Shown: piece by piece, positions 44,908 through 57,574 of the stretch
How positions within the stretch are numbered: the stretch's first letter is position 1
How the letters are laid out: each line of letters opens with the position of its first letter
Source: Branchiostoma floridae
Taxonomy: Eukaryota; Chordata; Leptocardii; Amphioxiformes; Branchiostomatidae
DNA length: 64,000 nt
NCBI RefSeq assembly: GCF_000003815.2
Contig: NC_049992.1
Coordinates: forward strand, 2,869,445 to 2,933,444
Reading direction: 5' to 3'
Translations under genes and position numbers: made by a program
The notes under the pieces: model-generated
The model's database searches: none
Told to the model about the DNA's origin: nothing
What the model saw: only the letters and a program-made list of their open reading frames with translations

Positions 44908-47900
44908 CTGAAAGATCAACGGGACAAAATCATCAGCCTCTTAAAAAGAACAGACCCTTGAGTTTCTTTTTCCATAGGACAAAGTGTCCAAGTTTTTATT
45001 AGTTTTTTTATTGGTCGTTTTTTCTATCTTTCACATACTGCGGTAATTGTTTGATTGAGAGTTAATTGTATCTATCATTTGTGTTAACCGTTACAAATAA
45101 ATATGGCAAGAAATTGGACATAGGAAATCACAGTGCATTTCCAAGCCTAACAGAAAACCTAGCACTCGTAGAATTACATTGCACCCAAGGGAATTGCTTA
45201 ATATATGCAACATAATACACCTTACATGCCTTAATGGCCATTATCATATAGCCAGGCGCCGCGGACCAATCAGAAGGCCCCGTTCCACGTTGGTTATGAC
45301 GCCGTAACACTTAGATTCCGGCCAGGCCGGTGTGTTCGCTCCTTCTGATTGGTCAGAATGAATCGAAACCGGTGCCGGTGTCGATTCATTCTGACCAACC
45401 AGACTGAGCGATACACACAAGATATGCAGGGTTTGCCCAATCAAAAGGAGCGAAACATATGCCAGAGCAGAGGGAATAGGTACAGACTGCAAGGAGGGAA
45501 TAGCTCCCTCTGTTTACACTGATGATGAGTTTTGTTGTTCTAAAAAGCGAAAGACTGCAATGTTTTGAATATTTTGGAAATTTTGGTTTCAAACTGCAAT
45601 CTGTAAACAAATGTATGTACCAATGAACAAATGTGAACTTTCAGAAATTCGACAAAGGAATTCACACGTATAGTACCAAGGGATCTATGCGTCATACAGG
45701 AGTTGNNNNNNNNNNNNNNNNNNNNNNNNNNNNNNNNNNNNNNNNNNNNNNNNNNNNNNNNNNNNNNNNNNNNNNNNNNNNNNNNNNNNNNNNNNNNNNN
45801 NNNNNATGGCAAAGGACCAGGCGTTATGACACCATATACACCTCGGGGCGGGTCATTAACCCTTAAATATTAATGAGGCACACACCGCCTGCTAATAGAA
45901 CTTTAGTCTTGTACGAAAGCATGGCCCACATTTTCCCAGCAAACCTAACATAACAGCCATCATTAGGATGAAAGCATGGCCCACATTTTCCAAACCTAAC
46001 ATAACAGCCTAACAGCCACGGTCCATTAGCACCAGCTACATGAGGTCCTGAAGCAATTATAATGGCCACATGCACGCCATGTTAATGTAACTTTGACCCT
46101 CCACAGGAAACAGCGTCATTAGCCCCGCTATGTTCACAGTCCAGGCTACAACAGGACACAACAGTTATATCAAACGACAACAAGTAAGTCCCGTTGTCAC
46201 AACGTATATTCCCCAATGAAGCTTCTGTGACCCTTTGAATACCAGGAATCTTGTTGTAACCTGGTAACGGTACAGGGGTGTTCGGCCAAAAAAAATCATT
46301 TCCCTTTAATACCTTGCAGACTTGCATAGTGGTTCTCCGCATAGTGTCCCAGCAACAGAGGGCGCGCAATCTCGTGAAGAGCCCCTAATTGGGGATGTAG
46401 GGTAAAAACGTAGTTGTCCGCTTCTACACTGGACACGATGATGACGTCATGACCCAACATGTCCGCCATGGCCTGTAGGACGACATGGTCTCCCCACGTC
46501 CCGTCACGTGACATGGTCTCCAGGTACTCCTCCCAGCTTTGGTTTGGGATGAAGTCGCCCAGGTGATCGCCTCGAGTCTGACACAATATGGACAGATTAA
46601 AGCGTAGTACTACATAACAGGGAACATCTCATGTATCTGTAACTTCTCAGAGGTGTGATTTACACTTTATTTCATTAACGAGAACCCTTAACAAAGTATA
46701 TTTACGAAATGCGGAATTCTGTAGAGTACTGGTATATGCCATTAATGGATCAGATACAATTTAGCTGGATAAGGATTTTAAAAGTAATTTTGGAAACAAC
46801 TTTGTGTTCGTATCCTATTAAAATGCATTTCCATCTCGTAGGGAACATGTAATGGTGTGTAATGCTTACATGTATGTGTACAATATTTAGCCATAGAGAT
46901 CTAATAGTCGTATTTCTTTACTTACATTATGTGGATTCCTTCTCAGATGGTCCACTGTCTGTTTACGCAACAGTGCATGGTCGATGTATCTTCCCTTTGT
47001 GCGGAGAACTTGGTCAGACACGGCGTGAAACATGCAGTTCCCGTCTCCTGGTACCTCAGCACGGAATGTCAGACCAATCTCAGACACGTGTGCTGCAAGT
47101 CTGGTGTAGTGGGCATCATATGCGTCGTCTTTTACTTTTACTTCTGTTAGCAGCCACTTCAGCAAGTCAAACTTACCTGAAAGTAGAAGAAAATTACAGC
47201 CATATTGTTTAATTAAGCTAAGGTAATCTATCCTGTTGATATAAAAATACTCTGGTTATTAGCAAAACGCACACAAACCTTCTCTTAAGCTTCTCAGATT
47301 ATGTTGTTCATTATCAAAATGCTTATAATTACAACTTATCCGTAGGTCAGTGTAATGTAGTTAATGTTTCATGTACTAATAACAAGAAAAACACTTTTAT
47401 CATTTGTCTACCTACCTCCTGGCGACCCTGAAACGTCAGCGGTCGAGGAAACTTTAAATGCTCTCAAATGCTGTTTCATTTCTGTGGGAGAAAATAAGTA
47501 CAGTGAGTGACTCCAACCTTAAGAACTTAAAAGAATTCTGCTGACTGCTAATCATCATCATGCTGACTGCTAATCAATTACTGGTTTAAGAACAACAAAA
47601 GGTCTGCGGAAGTGTTACATTTTATTAACTGTCAATTAATGACTATTTTGAATCTTTGATAGTTTAGTCCCAGTTGATGTTTAAGCAGCACCGTCTTACA
47701 ACTGTCTGTTATGTAGAAAGTGTGCTTTAAGATAAATATGGTACAAACCTCTGATTCCACCTGGTCTGTACACAAGGTCTGCTGAAGTTGACGCCGTATA
47801 TTTAACCTCGGGGTGGGGACATCTGACGTCACGGCCGTCATCTGCAGTCCGGTCCCTCAGGTCGTACTGGTGCGGGTTGTCCAGTCTTGCCTTGATGCAG

Positions 47901-50900
47901 TGCCCACAGGTGACGTGGAGGGAGTACAGCACACCTGGCCACTCCTGCAGCAGCTGGACCAGCACATCCAGCAGTGGGTGGACCACGCCCCACATCTCAT
48001 CTGCCTGGGCAAGCCTGCCTCTGGTTGCCATAGTGATGTAAGTGTCGTCTGCAGTAGGTTTGGAACATACCAGTACGGGATAGTCCTGTCTGTAGGCCAT
48101 GACGCCGTCTTTCCAGTCTGTCCTGTCCTGGACAAGAGGGTGGATCCCAACACTGAACCTCTGAAACAGTCCCCGGGGACAGAATCCTCTGATGTCACAC
48201 ATCAGCTGTAGCTGTTCGTTCTCCTCTGGCATGTCTTCTGACCAGACGCTCCTCAACACTTTTGGAATTTGTTTCTGCAAGTACCAAGGGATTCTGTACC
48301 AACCAGTGTGCATGGAAGTGTCTGCTTTCTTGTTTATTTCGAAACCCAGGCCGAAGTTTTGCATTAGAGCTGTGACAATGTTAGACTTGATGTCAGGTGG
48401 CAACAGACGCGTCATCACTTCCTTCTGGATCAGTCCGCGGTCAAAAAGGTCCGATTGGAACGTTTTTAGCTGGGAAGAAGTGAAGTTATTGAACCTGGGC
48501 GTTGAGAAAAGTACGCTGGTATCATGATGGAACAGATCCTTGAAGATATCTATCAGGGCAGGAGGATCATAAAATACCAGATCCTTGAGTTCCGGTATGT
48601 CCGTGTACCTGAGGATGGTTCCCACCTGCTGCAGGTAAGACAGGGCTGGCTCCAGTCTGTCTGATGAGAGTCCTGCGAGCTGCCCGATCCGTGCACAGTC
48701 AAGCATTGTCAGACAGTGTTGTGTGGGACATTTGTTTTCCTTCAGAGGAGACATCCCATCGATTGAGCCCGTTGCAACAGAGCTGTTGCTTTCATCAGCT
48801 TGCAGCTGTCTGAATGGTTTGCTGGAAGCTGGATGTTGAAGTAAGTTTTCAAATTCTATCCAAGTCCTTGGAAGGATTCGCGTCAATGTGGGAAAGAATT
48901 CCCTTCTATTGGCTGTATTTAGCAGAAAGTCTTTGAATTTGACCCAAGAAGGTGACCTTGATACGAAGAATGGAAAGTTATAAGTAGGTTTAACGGACAC
49001 ACAAGGCATATTATCGATAACACGCAGCCCTTGGTTCAACAGGAGTTTCACACGTAGAAGATGCTCGCCTATATCGTCCATCGATTTCAAACGGTAATCC
49101 TTATACCTCATCTGCATGCTTGTTAATGTTGAAACTTGTTGTCTTAGCTCTTTTTCCCAAATATCTCTTTGTTGTTTGATCCGTCTTTGAATGTCCTTCG
49201 TCTTTCTTTCTTCTTCGCCAGGCCGACAAAGGTCCTTCTTGGTGCCAACCAAAGTAACCACCGCCCCCGGCACACGGGCATTCAGTGTGTCCAGCCAAAA
49301 CCCCACGGCTTCTGTGTAACTTTGTTTACTGCAGCTGTATGTATACAGGTTCACAAGTAACAAATAAAAGGTGTCTGGAGTCAGGAAGAACTGATGAGTG
49401 AGATGGTACACGTCATGACCACCAAAGTCGTACACTTCAAACATAATGTTGTCGTCTGGTGCCCACTGAGTTATCTCTACACAGTGTGTGCGGTCCTCTT
49501 CTTCACTCAAGGTGGACTCGCCTCTGCATAGCGTTTGTATCAGACTTGTTTTTCCCGCCATTTTCTCTCCCATGACGATAACTTTTAAACGTGCGCTTAC
49601 CCTTTCTTCTGAGCGTTCTAGTTCGTCAAAGTATTGTCTAATAGCAGTGACCCCCTGACTGCACACTTCATCTGGTGGTTTCAAAAAAGGATTTCCCTTC
49701 ACGTCTAGGTCAGATAATCTTCTAAGCTTTCCAACCTCCGGGGGAAGACTTTGCAGGTGGCAGTTTCTTAGAATCAAGTGTTCAATATTGGAAAGCTGTC
49801 CAACTTCAACGGGTAACGTCTGTAGTGGATTATGGCTCAGGCTCAGCCATTCTAACTGTGTCAGTCTCCCCACTTCAGGTGGGAGTGTGTCCAGTTGGCA
49901 CCAGGACAAAAACAAGTGTTTGATATTAGTGAGATGTCCAACTTCCGCGGGTAATGTCTGTAGTGGATTTTTACTCAGATCTAGCCGTTCTAACTGTGTC
50001 AGTCTCCCCACTTCAGGTGGGAGTGTGCGCAGCTGGCATTCGGGCAGATCCAGGTGTTTGAAGTTGATGAGCTGTCCAACTTCCGCAGGAAACGTCTGTA
50101 GTGGGTTAGAACTCAGGCGAAGCCATTCTAACTGTGTCAGTTTCCCCACGTTATGTGGGAGTGTGCGTAGCTGGCAGTTCCACAGATCCAAGTGTTTGAC
50201 GTTAGTGAGCTGTCCAATTTCCGCGGGTAACGTCTGTAGTGGGTTAAATGCCAGGTTCAGCCATTCTAAGTGTGTCAGTCCCCCCACTATAGGTGGGAGT
50301 GTGCGCAGCTTGCAGTTGGATAGATCCAAGTGTTTGACGTTGATGAGCTGCCCGACTTCCACGGGTAACGTCTGTAGGGGGTTATCGCGCAGGTTCAGCC
50401 ATTTTAACTTTGTCATCCCAAACAACTCAGGTAGCAGTGTAGTCAGCCGTCTGTTTGACAGATCCAAGTGTTTGATGTCAGTGATACGACCAGCTACTTC
50501 TGGTAACATGTTTTGTGGATTAGATGTCACGTCCAGGTATTCTAACTGTGTCAGCCTGAACACTTGAAGTGGGAGTGTGAGCAGCCGGCAGTGGGACAGA
50601 TTCAACTGTCTAATTTTAGTAAGCTGTCCGACTTCCGCGGGTAACGTCTGCAGAGGGTTATTGCTCAGGTCCAGCCATTCTAACTGTGTCAGTTTGTACA
50701 CCTCAGGTGGGAGTGTGCGCAGCTTGCAGTTAGACAGATCCAAGCGTTTGACGTTAGTGAGCTGTCCAACTTCCGCGGGTAACGTCTGTAGTGGGTTCCA
50801 GCGCAGGTCTAGCCATTCTAACCGCATCAGTCTCCAAGCTTCAGTTGGGGGTTTGTGCAGCTGGCACCGAGACAGATTCAAGTGTTTGATGTTAGTGAGC

Positions 50901-52342
50901 TGTCCAACTTCCGCTGGTAACGTCTGTAGTGGGTTAGAGCTAAGGTCCAGCCATTCTAACTGTGTCAGTCTCCACACTTCAGGTGGGAGTGTGCGCAGCT
51001 CGCAGTGGGACAGATCCAAGTGCTTGACGTTAGTGAGCTGTCCAACTTCCGCGGGTAACGTCTGTAGTGGGTTCTCGCTCAGGTCCAGCCATTCTAACTG
51101 TGTCAGTCTCCACACTTCAGGTGGGAGTGTGCGCAGCTGGCACCAGGACAGATCCAAGTGCTTGACGTTAGTGAGCTGTCCAACTTCCGCGGGAAACGTC
51201 TGTAGTCGGTTAACGCTCAGGCCCAGCCATTCTAACTGTGTCAGTCTCCCCACTTTAGGTGGGAGTGTGTGCAGCCGGCAGTAGGACAGATCTAAGTGTT
51301 TAAGGTTAGTGAGCTGTCCAACTTCCGTGGGTAATGTTTGTACTGGGTTAGAGCTCAGGTCCAGCCATTCTAACTGTGTCAGTATCCACACTTCAGGTGG
51401 GAGTGTGCGCAGCTGGCAGTAGGACAGATCCAAGTGCTTGACGTTAGTGAGCTGTCCAACTTCCGCGGGTAACGTCTGTAGTCGGTTAACGCTCAGGCCC
51501 AGCCATTCTAACTGTATCAGTCTCCCCACTTCAGGTGGGAGTGTGCGCAGCTCGCAGTTGTGCAGATCTAAGTGTTTAAGGTTTGTGAGCTGCCCAACTC
51601 TCGCGGGTAACGTCCATAATGGGATGGAGCTCAGATCCAGCCATTCTAACTGTGTCAGTATCCGGAGGAACGGAGGAACGATGATCATGCCTGTTCCCTC
51701 TAGTTTCAGTACCCGGATATTGGTGAGTTCGGTCAACTCATAAAACAGATGGATCCGCCTGTTCTTGCTGAGGTCCAGTTCCTCCAGCTGGGTGAGTTTC
51801 AGTACTGCTGATGGAACAGTCGCCATGGAACATTCACGTAGTCTCAGCACTTTTATATTCTCCAGTTTACGCAAGTCATCGGGCAGGGAGATCTGATTAT
51901 TACGACTCAGATTCAGAGAATAGAGACGTAACAGTTTCAGCCCTACTAGTGGTAGTGAGTCTAGTTCACAGTTAGCTAAGTCCAGGGTAGTGAGGTTGAC
52001 GAGACCGGACATCTCATCCGGCAGGGTGATGTCTCTGTTATTGCTGAGGATCAGTGTCTCTAACTGTGTAAGTTTCATCACGGCAGCGGGGACTTTGTCG
52101 AGATTACAGTCTCCTAATCTCAACAGTTTCAGATTTTTCAATCTAACGATCTTCTCACATAGCTGGATGTTCTTATTTCTGTCTAACTTTAAAGCCTGCA
52201 ACTCACTTAATACATAAAGTTCATCGGGTAACTGTTTCAGGTGTTGGCCAGACAAGTCTAGTGTCAAGAGAGTTGTCTTTTTCCCCATTATCTCCCACTC
52301 CTCGGGTTTCATCTTCTCTTTGAGGCTTGGTGGTGCAGCCAT
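43722..52342 (-). CDS. ROCO copy B: LRR-Roc-COR-OTU-glycosyltransferase fusion
   Basis: Exons 52342-47749, 47481-47416, 47176-46926, 46577-46313 and 44907-43722 on the minus strand. Phases are identical to copy A (1, 1, 0, 1), and the OTU exon 4 is the same length (265 bp) as in A. The predicted product is about 2120 residues if a single missing base in the last exon (near 44031) is discounted. A 100-N assembly gap lies in the intron before the last exon. The start is MAAPPSLKEK, preceded by an acceptor at 52363. Same inferred role as copy A. It has about eight more LRRs than copy A. Confidence 0.75.
45331..45458. mobile_element. Foldback (MITE-like) element
   Basis: A perfect 18-bp palindrome TTGGTCAGAATGAATCGA / TCGATTCATTCTGACCAA (45349-45366, 45381-45398) with 14 bp between the arms. 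It sits inside outer inverted copies of GTTCGCTCCTTCTGATTGG and CCAATCAAAAGGAGCGAAAC. A further GACCAATCAGAAGG lies at about 45263. It is in the intron between the OTU and glycosyltransferase exons of copy B. Confidence 0.65.
45706..45805. other. Assembly gap (100 N)
   Basis: Exactly 100 N, so the real size is unknown. It falls in the intron between copy B exons 4 and 5, and does not interrupt any exon recognised here. Confidence 1.
45915..46015. repeat. Short direct duplication
   Basis: AGCATGGCCCACATTTTCC with AAACCTAACATAACAGCC occurs twice about 53 bp apart, in an intron of copy B. Confidence 0.8.
46313..47176 (-). CDS. Copy B OTU-type cysteine protease module
   Basis: Exons 47176-46926 and 46577-46313. 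The catalytic EVPGDGNCMFHAVSDQ and AENHYAS are intact. The module begins GKFDLLKWLLTEVKVKDD, where copy A has DEFDRLKWLPTEAKVKD. One extra residue (DDA) relative to A explains the 3-bp length difference of the first exon. Confidence 0.9.
47749..52342 (-). CDS. Copy B giant exon: LRR-Roc-COR platform
   Basis: About 1531 residues in one uninterrupted exon. It holds about 37-38 LRRs (residues ~25-890), many encoded by near-identical 138-bp units (two 23-residue repeats each). The Roc P-loop GEKMAGKTSLIQTL is near 920-936, with DFGGHDVYHLTHQFF and G4 motif TKKD. COR follows, with FCPRGLFQRFSVGIHPLV and the block WPGVLYSLHVTCGHCIKARL near the exon end. No kinase domain. The long plus-strand frames over this exon are antisense shadows of the repeats. 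Confidence 0.92.
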
Positions 52343-52362
52343 GATGATTTTTTGGTATATTT

Positions 52363-55300
52363 CTGAAAAAAATGCAGCTGGTGAAAATCAGCATGTACTA
52401 TGTTGGTAATTATTTCGTATGATGTTAATTGTTGTATATATGACTGGCACTTTGTATCCATAAGTTATCTTTATGTCAGAACAAAATTAAGAATAAAAAT
52501 CTTTGAGAACAGCAGCGGACGGACTCAGCTGTATAATCGGCCTGCTGCAAGAGATTGTGGCCATGGTAAGGGAGGGGGTTGCTTGCATACCTGTCAATCA
52601 AATAACTGAGCAAGCATCGACTTGGGCTGGCTGAATTAACTTTACAGTTGGTAACTGTTCGCGTTTCCTCCCTCTCTGATGATGCACGCTACCTTTTATG
52701 GAAAGTTTCGATGCTGACTTACAAGATTCTGATAAGTATTAGGACCTGATGCGGAGTACTAAAGCCTAACGTCTACCGTGTTTTCCATACATTGTTACGT
52801 AGTTGTGCATGACAAACACAGTAACATGCAATTGTGATTTCGCAAAATTCCAATGATATTCTTTATGAATTCCACGTCCAATGATTCTTTTAAATGTTGA
52901 CGGTTTATTATGAAATCAGCACCAACATGAGAGTAAAGATGGTGCTCGCGTAAACTTACGTAACCGGCTTGTCACAAAAGATTATCACCATCGAGATGAA
53001 AACTCAAGTTGCTGATAAAACATCGACTTGTTTGCACCAAACGGCGATGAAAAATGTTGGACTTCAAACCTTAAACATCACAAGACTGTGGTCAGCGTCA
53101 TATTGAGCAGGGTACAAGTACCCCTTAAGGTTCCACTATTCTGTTAACTTGAACAATTGTCATTTGTGCACCATAAAGTATAATTTTCCCTTGAACGTAA
53201 TACCCACGACCAATCGCCAATGGTGGTTAACATTACTTTATATAAATTATAATGCAACCCATACCGTAATAACTCATTATGCTCATATTTGAACTCAGTG
53301 GCACTTCATGTAGGCCCACATCACAGATAAGGTATTCCCTACATGCCCTGACCTGTCAACTGCCCGGTCACTGTGGAGACACGCTCTTTCCCTCAGTATG
53401 CATAAATGGTACGTAACCATAGAAACTATCTGATACATTTAGGCATGAGAATGACGTCAAAACAAATACACATGGTTGAGGCAAAAAGGGCATTGATATC
53501 ACCAGAGTGCTGCACGTAAAGGCCACACCGGGAAGTGATCAAAGAGCACAACTTGTACCATAGGAAAACTGATAAATCAAAGACAACCGGTAGAAAGACT
53601 TAGATGCCAAATTAATCAAACAACGACTTTTCATTGACAATGTAATTGCAGCTGTATGTTACTGTTGCTACGGTGAGAAAAGATACTGTTTGCACACCTG
53701 TCACTCAAATCTGATAAACATCCGGGGGGAGGGGGCGACTTTGGACATAAACGGCAATAACTGCCCGTAGAATTCAAACTTCAAACATCACAAGACTCTC
53801 GGTAGTCACGTAATCAGCCCTTTTACATCCACATGGTTATGGTACGTTTGGGAGGTTTTTTGTTCATTAGTAACTTTGAAATTGTGTGTTTTCCCAGTGT
53901 AATCCCAAAATACAATCAGGTTGCTTTCATTACTTAGAGATCAATATGCTTCTCATGTAGTGTGTTGGTGACGAGCCAGCGTTTGATACGAGTACGACCA
54001 CTGGCATGAGCACGGGCCTCTACATGTTTTCAACGGAAAACCTTCGCAGCATTTACGAGTGTAGAGTCATAAATGTTTATGATAGCCTCTTCTTATTGAT
54101 GTTTACACTGAGTCTGGCGCTAGCATTACGTGTAAGCAACCCACGAGGCTCATTCGGTCGGAAAGCGTTTTACCCAGGTACCATCTGATATCACCTAAAA
54201 TGAAAAGGTTACTCAAATATCTCATCACCTGGATGTCTAACCTTAATCGACGCATAAATGAACGCCAAGGCCACTTGTTTGCTAGTTCGTCTGTCAACAA
54301 TTTAGTAAACTGTCTGACTGAAATTTAACCCCATCTGATACATTGATAACGCTTCTCATGTATACTTATACACTTGTGTTGACATATGTTATTTGGTTGT
54401 TTTGTAATTTCAAATGGACTCCAGGAAGAATAGATTTCGCGTTTGTAAACTCTAATGGAGATTGAAATAAACAAACAAACCCCAGAAAGAGTAAATTCGC
54501 TTTAGGAATATTGCTAGCACAGAATAACATCAGTGGAGGAATGTTCCCAGGTACCCGTGACTGTAAGTACCACTGGCTGTATAATATACACGTGGTCTGA
54601 CCAATCAGTGGAGAAATTATCGATTACCTCAGAAGACTATAAGTTTCCATAACAACTATCTACTTTATTGACGTAATGATTTTGCCATTGAAACAAATAC
54701 ACACGACTGAGACGTGTTAGAAAGGCATCGATACAGCCAACTCAAGTGTTTTGCATCTACATGTTAAGGTATCACTGGAACTGGTACTGAAAGGCTACCA
54801 ACACAATAATCATTGGAACAAATAAGCAGACTACCGACACATAAAGTTATGTTGTCATGTTGTTACTGTTTATATACCAAGCTTGAGTGACCAAAGTAAC
54901 GACTGTTCCTTGCCAAAATAATTCCTGCATTAGTCTATGGACCTTGTAACATCCCTCTGTTCGTATTAAGGTAATGCTATGACACATTGCTACATTGTAC
55001 AATACCATACTAAAAATATAAACAGGTCAGTAAAGAAAGACGTTTTCATGAGAAATATAATATCACTACTTACCTTCTATGTGATGCAGTCAGAAGGATG
55101 TGAGAACTTGAGTCGAGCTACACAAAGTCTACGGTGTCTTGGCACAATGTCTCTTCGAGTAAATGTCGGTAAACGTCCACTCAAACGAAGCAATACACGG
55201 GTAGTAGTTAGCCCTGTTGGAAAGGTCCCGTTACCAGTATTCTTCTGACGTTTCCATGGAAAAAACAGTCCTCGTTACTTCGTCCAATAATGGAATCCTG

Positions 55301-56639
55301 TCTGTTTACGAATCCGTTGGAATTTCGCGTCAGATAACACGAGAACTCGTAGGTCCACCAGAAAGTGCACTACAACACGTCCCTGTAAAACCAGCCGGCC
55401 CGGGGCCGGAGCCCCGCCGAACTGCCCACAGCGGCAGGACTCAGCTATATCACCTGCCTGTCACATGAGACTGTTGCCATGGTGAGGAAAACTGTTGTTA
55501 TAATACATGTCACTCAACATGCTGATAAAGCGTCCAGGTGGGCGGACTTGTTTGCACCAAACTGCAAAATTAACTTGTTGACTTCAAACATCAAACATCA
55601 CAAGAAGTTCACCAACAATTACAACCTATGATAAATTTAATGCTAGTATAATTCTGTTTGCGTGACTTTTTTTCTAGATTTGTGATATCATAACTTGTCT
55701 GTTTTCAAGTAAAATGACAGAACATGTGTATATTTTTCCAAAATTTTCACAACCAGTTAATTGAATTCTATATCTGGCCGATAGTAGCTATCATTTATTA
55801 TGTCCATTTCTCCCTCGACAGGTTTCACCATATGAGTGTTTTTCATCTGACTTTATGGTTATTTTTATGGTTATTTATATTTTTATGGTATAATCAACAC
55901 CTGTAGTGACGTTTTAAGTCTACAGCATGACCAAATATGGCTGTAGGTTCTGCGGAGTCTCGCGTCCTGTCAACGTCCGACGGGGCATGTCTGACGTCAT
56001 ACAGAATTCAAACCAATACGTGCATCTGATAAGTTCTGGCTCTTGGGGAAAGTTCGAGAAATCGGTAACGCTTCTGTTGATAGTTTTAAATTTACAATGG
56101 AACGTGAGAAGCGACAAAGTAGGCTTTCTCGCCTTGATATTTTTCAGCATGTTTCCCATTGAAGTTCTGAATTCTTATAGCCAACTATTTGTATACATTG
56201 ATTAAAGGAGACACTGGTACCACGGGTTCTGCCTTCTGGTCCACGATGAAAGACAAAAAGTACTGGAAAAACTTTATTGGTACCTCACCGGAGTGATCCG
56301 GACGAAAGATGAAGAAAACACTGTGCAACCACCTTGCAAAATTAATGCTAGTAGCTGCAAATACTAACGCAAACGCCAGGTTTCCCTACTTAAAGGTTTA
56401 GCAGACTTGATTGCATGTGCCTTGGTTACATTTGAACTATTGGACTATAACATGTTAGCCATCTAGGAGGGGTGGTGCTGGTTTTCCAAACTAAATAGAT
56501 GAGCCAATACTAATAGATATTTAGAACGTCTCTGCTTAGACATTTGTTTTACGTGCAACATTCCATGGTCTGAGAATTGTGACAGTACAGACAATGGCAC
56601 GACAAGTGTTATAAAGCTGAGCATCGCTCTGATTGATCT
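52363..56639. other. Upstream region of copy B, degenerate repeats, no gene seen
   Basis: Contains diverged direct repeats at about 52.5-53.1, 53.65-53.85 and 55.38-55.63 kb, sharing GGACTCAGCT, CCTGTCAATCAA/GTCACTCAA and TTCAAACATCACAAGA. They relate to the family at 39.5-40.9 kb. The frame at 55927-56205 shows no family motif that I recognise. Confidence 0.45.
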
Positions 56640-57180
56640 TTAAGGTTTATTGTTTATTAACTCCTTTAGTCGTTGACAACTTTTGACAGTCTGCAACATC
56701 TACTCTTCCAGGAGTAATAATTGCACATAACAATTGGACACATCACATACATAGTACATAACATGTCATTCAAAATATCATTAAAAAACACGCATGTGCC
56801 TTATTAAAGTTGTCAAATACTTCACGCGCCATTAGCTGAACTTCGCATGTGTTTCACTAGCTGCTGTCTGAACATCTTGGATGTACTCACAGTTTGCAAC
56901 TCAGCATGTGCTAGTTGGTTCCATTCGGATGTTGCTCTGTATGTGAAAGATTTCTTAAGACTATGTGGCGAGAAAATAGCCTAAATTATCTCTAGTAGTA
57001 ACCCACCGGCTGCTGCAGTGGTCTGGACACCCTGCATCTGCAATTAGTCTTTCTACAACTCTCTCCACTTTGTCCTGTTCATCGCCAGCTTCCTTAACTC
57101 CTGTCTATTTTCCCCACCGGAAATTTAGTGTAGCCATCAAAACCGCATTAACAGCCCTAGTCTGATCAACTTGCCTGATA
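56640..57180 (-). mobile_element. LINE 3'-end remnant
   Basis: On the minus strand, a stretch encodes KKSFTYRATSEWNQLA then SKMFRQQLVKHM and a stop. This is the usual tail after the reverse transcriptase of non-LTR elements (KSFxxRxxxxWNxLP...FKxxLKxHL). Upstream, a second frame reads RQELRKLAMNRTKWREL, also LINE-like. Stops and frame changes show it is dead. Confidence 0.55.
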
Positions 57181-57574
57181 AGGAATCAGCTACATGTACT
57201 TGGTCTGAAGTGGACTCGTGTATTGACTAAATGTTTTCACTTAACTAACCATAAAAAAGCAACCAGAAGTAAACAATCGCCACACAAAATAAGTTTGTAT
57301 TATATACATTGATTTATTCAAGAACAAAAAGTCTTCCTGAAGCAAATTTAAAGGTTCAACATATTCCTGCGATCTGAATATTTCTCTATCGTTAACTTGG
57401 AATATAACGTCTTTTACAACCCTACATCAACGAATTTGCTGTTTGAAATAGTGTGCATAGAAGTAGCAACATGCTGCAAACGATACAATAGGTCACTCCC
57501 ATAGGGAGCTTGAAAGACTGGACAACAGTGAAGGTCCATCCATTTCCGGCATACATATTTTCGTATGGTAAGTA

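Noticed and set aside
49788..51743. Long plus-strand reading frames rich in SNCVSLPTSGGSVRS repeats
   Set aside because: Antisense shadow of the LRR coding units of copy B; periodicity and position follow the minus-strand gene exactly. The same applies at 34565-36088 for copy A.
55927..56205. Possible small gene beginning MTKYGCRFCGVSRP
   Set aside because: No family recognised, no splice or poly(A) support and no repeat in the paralogous intervals; kept as unassigned.
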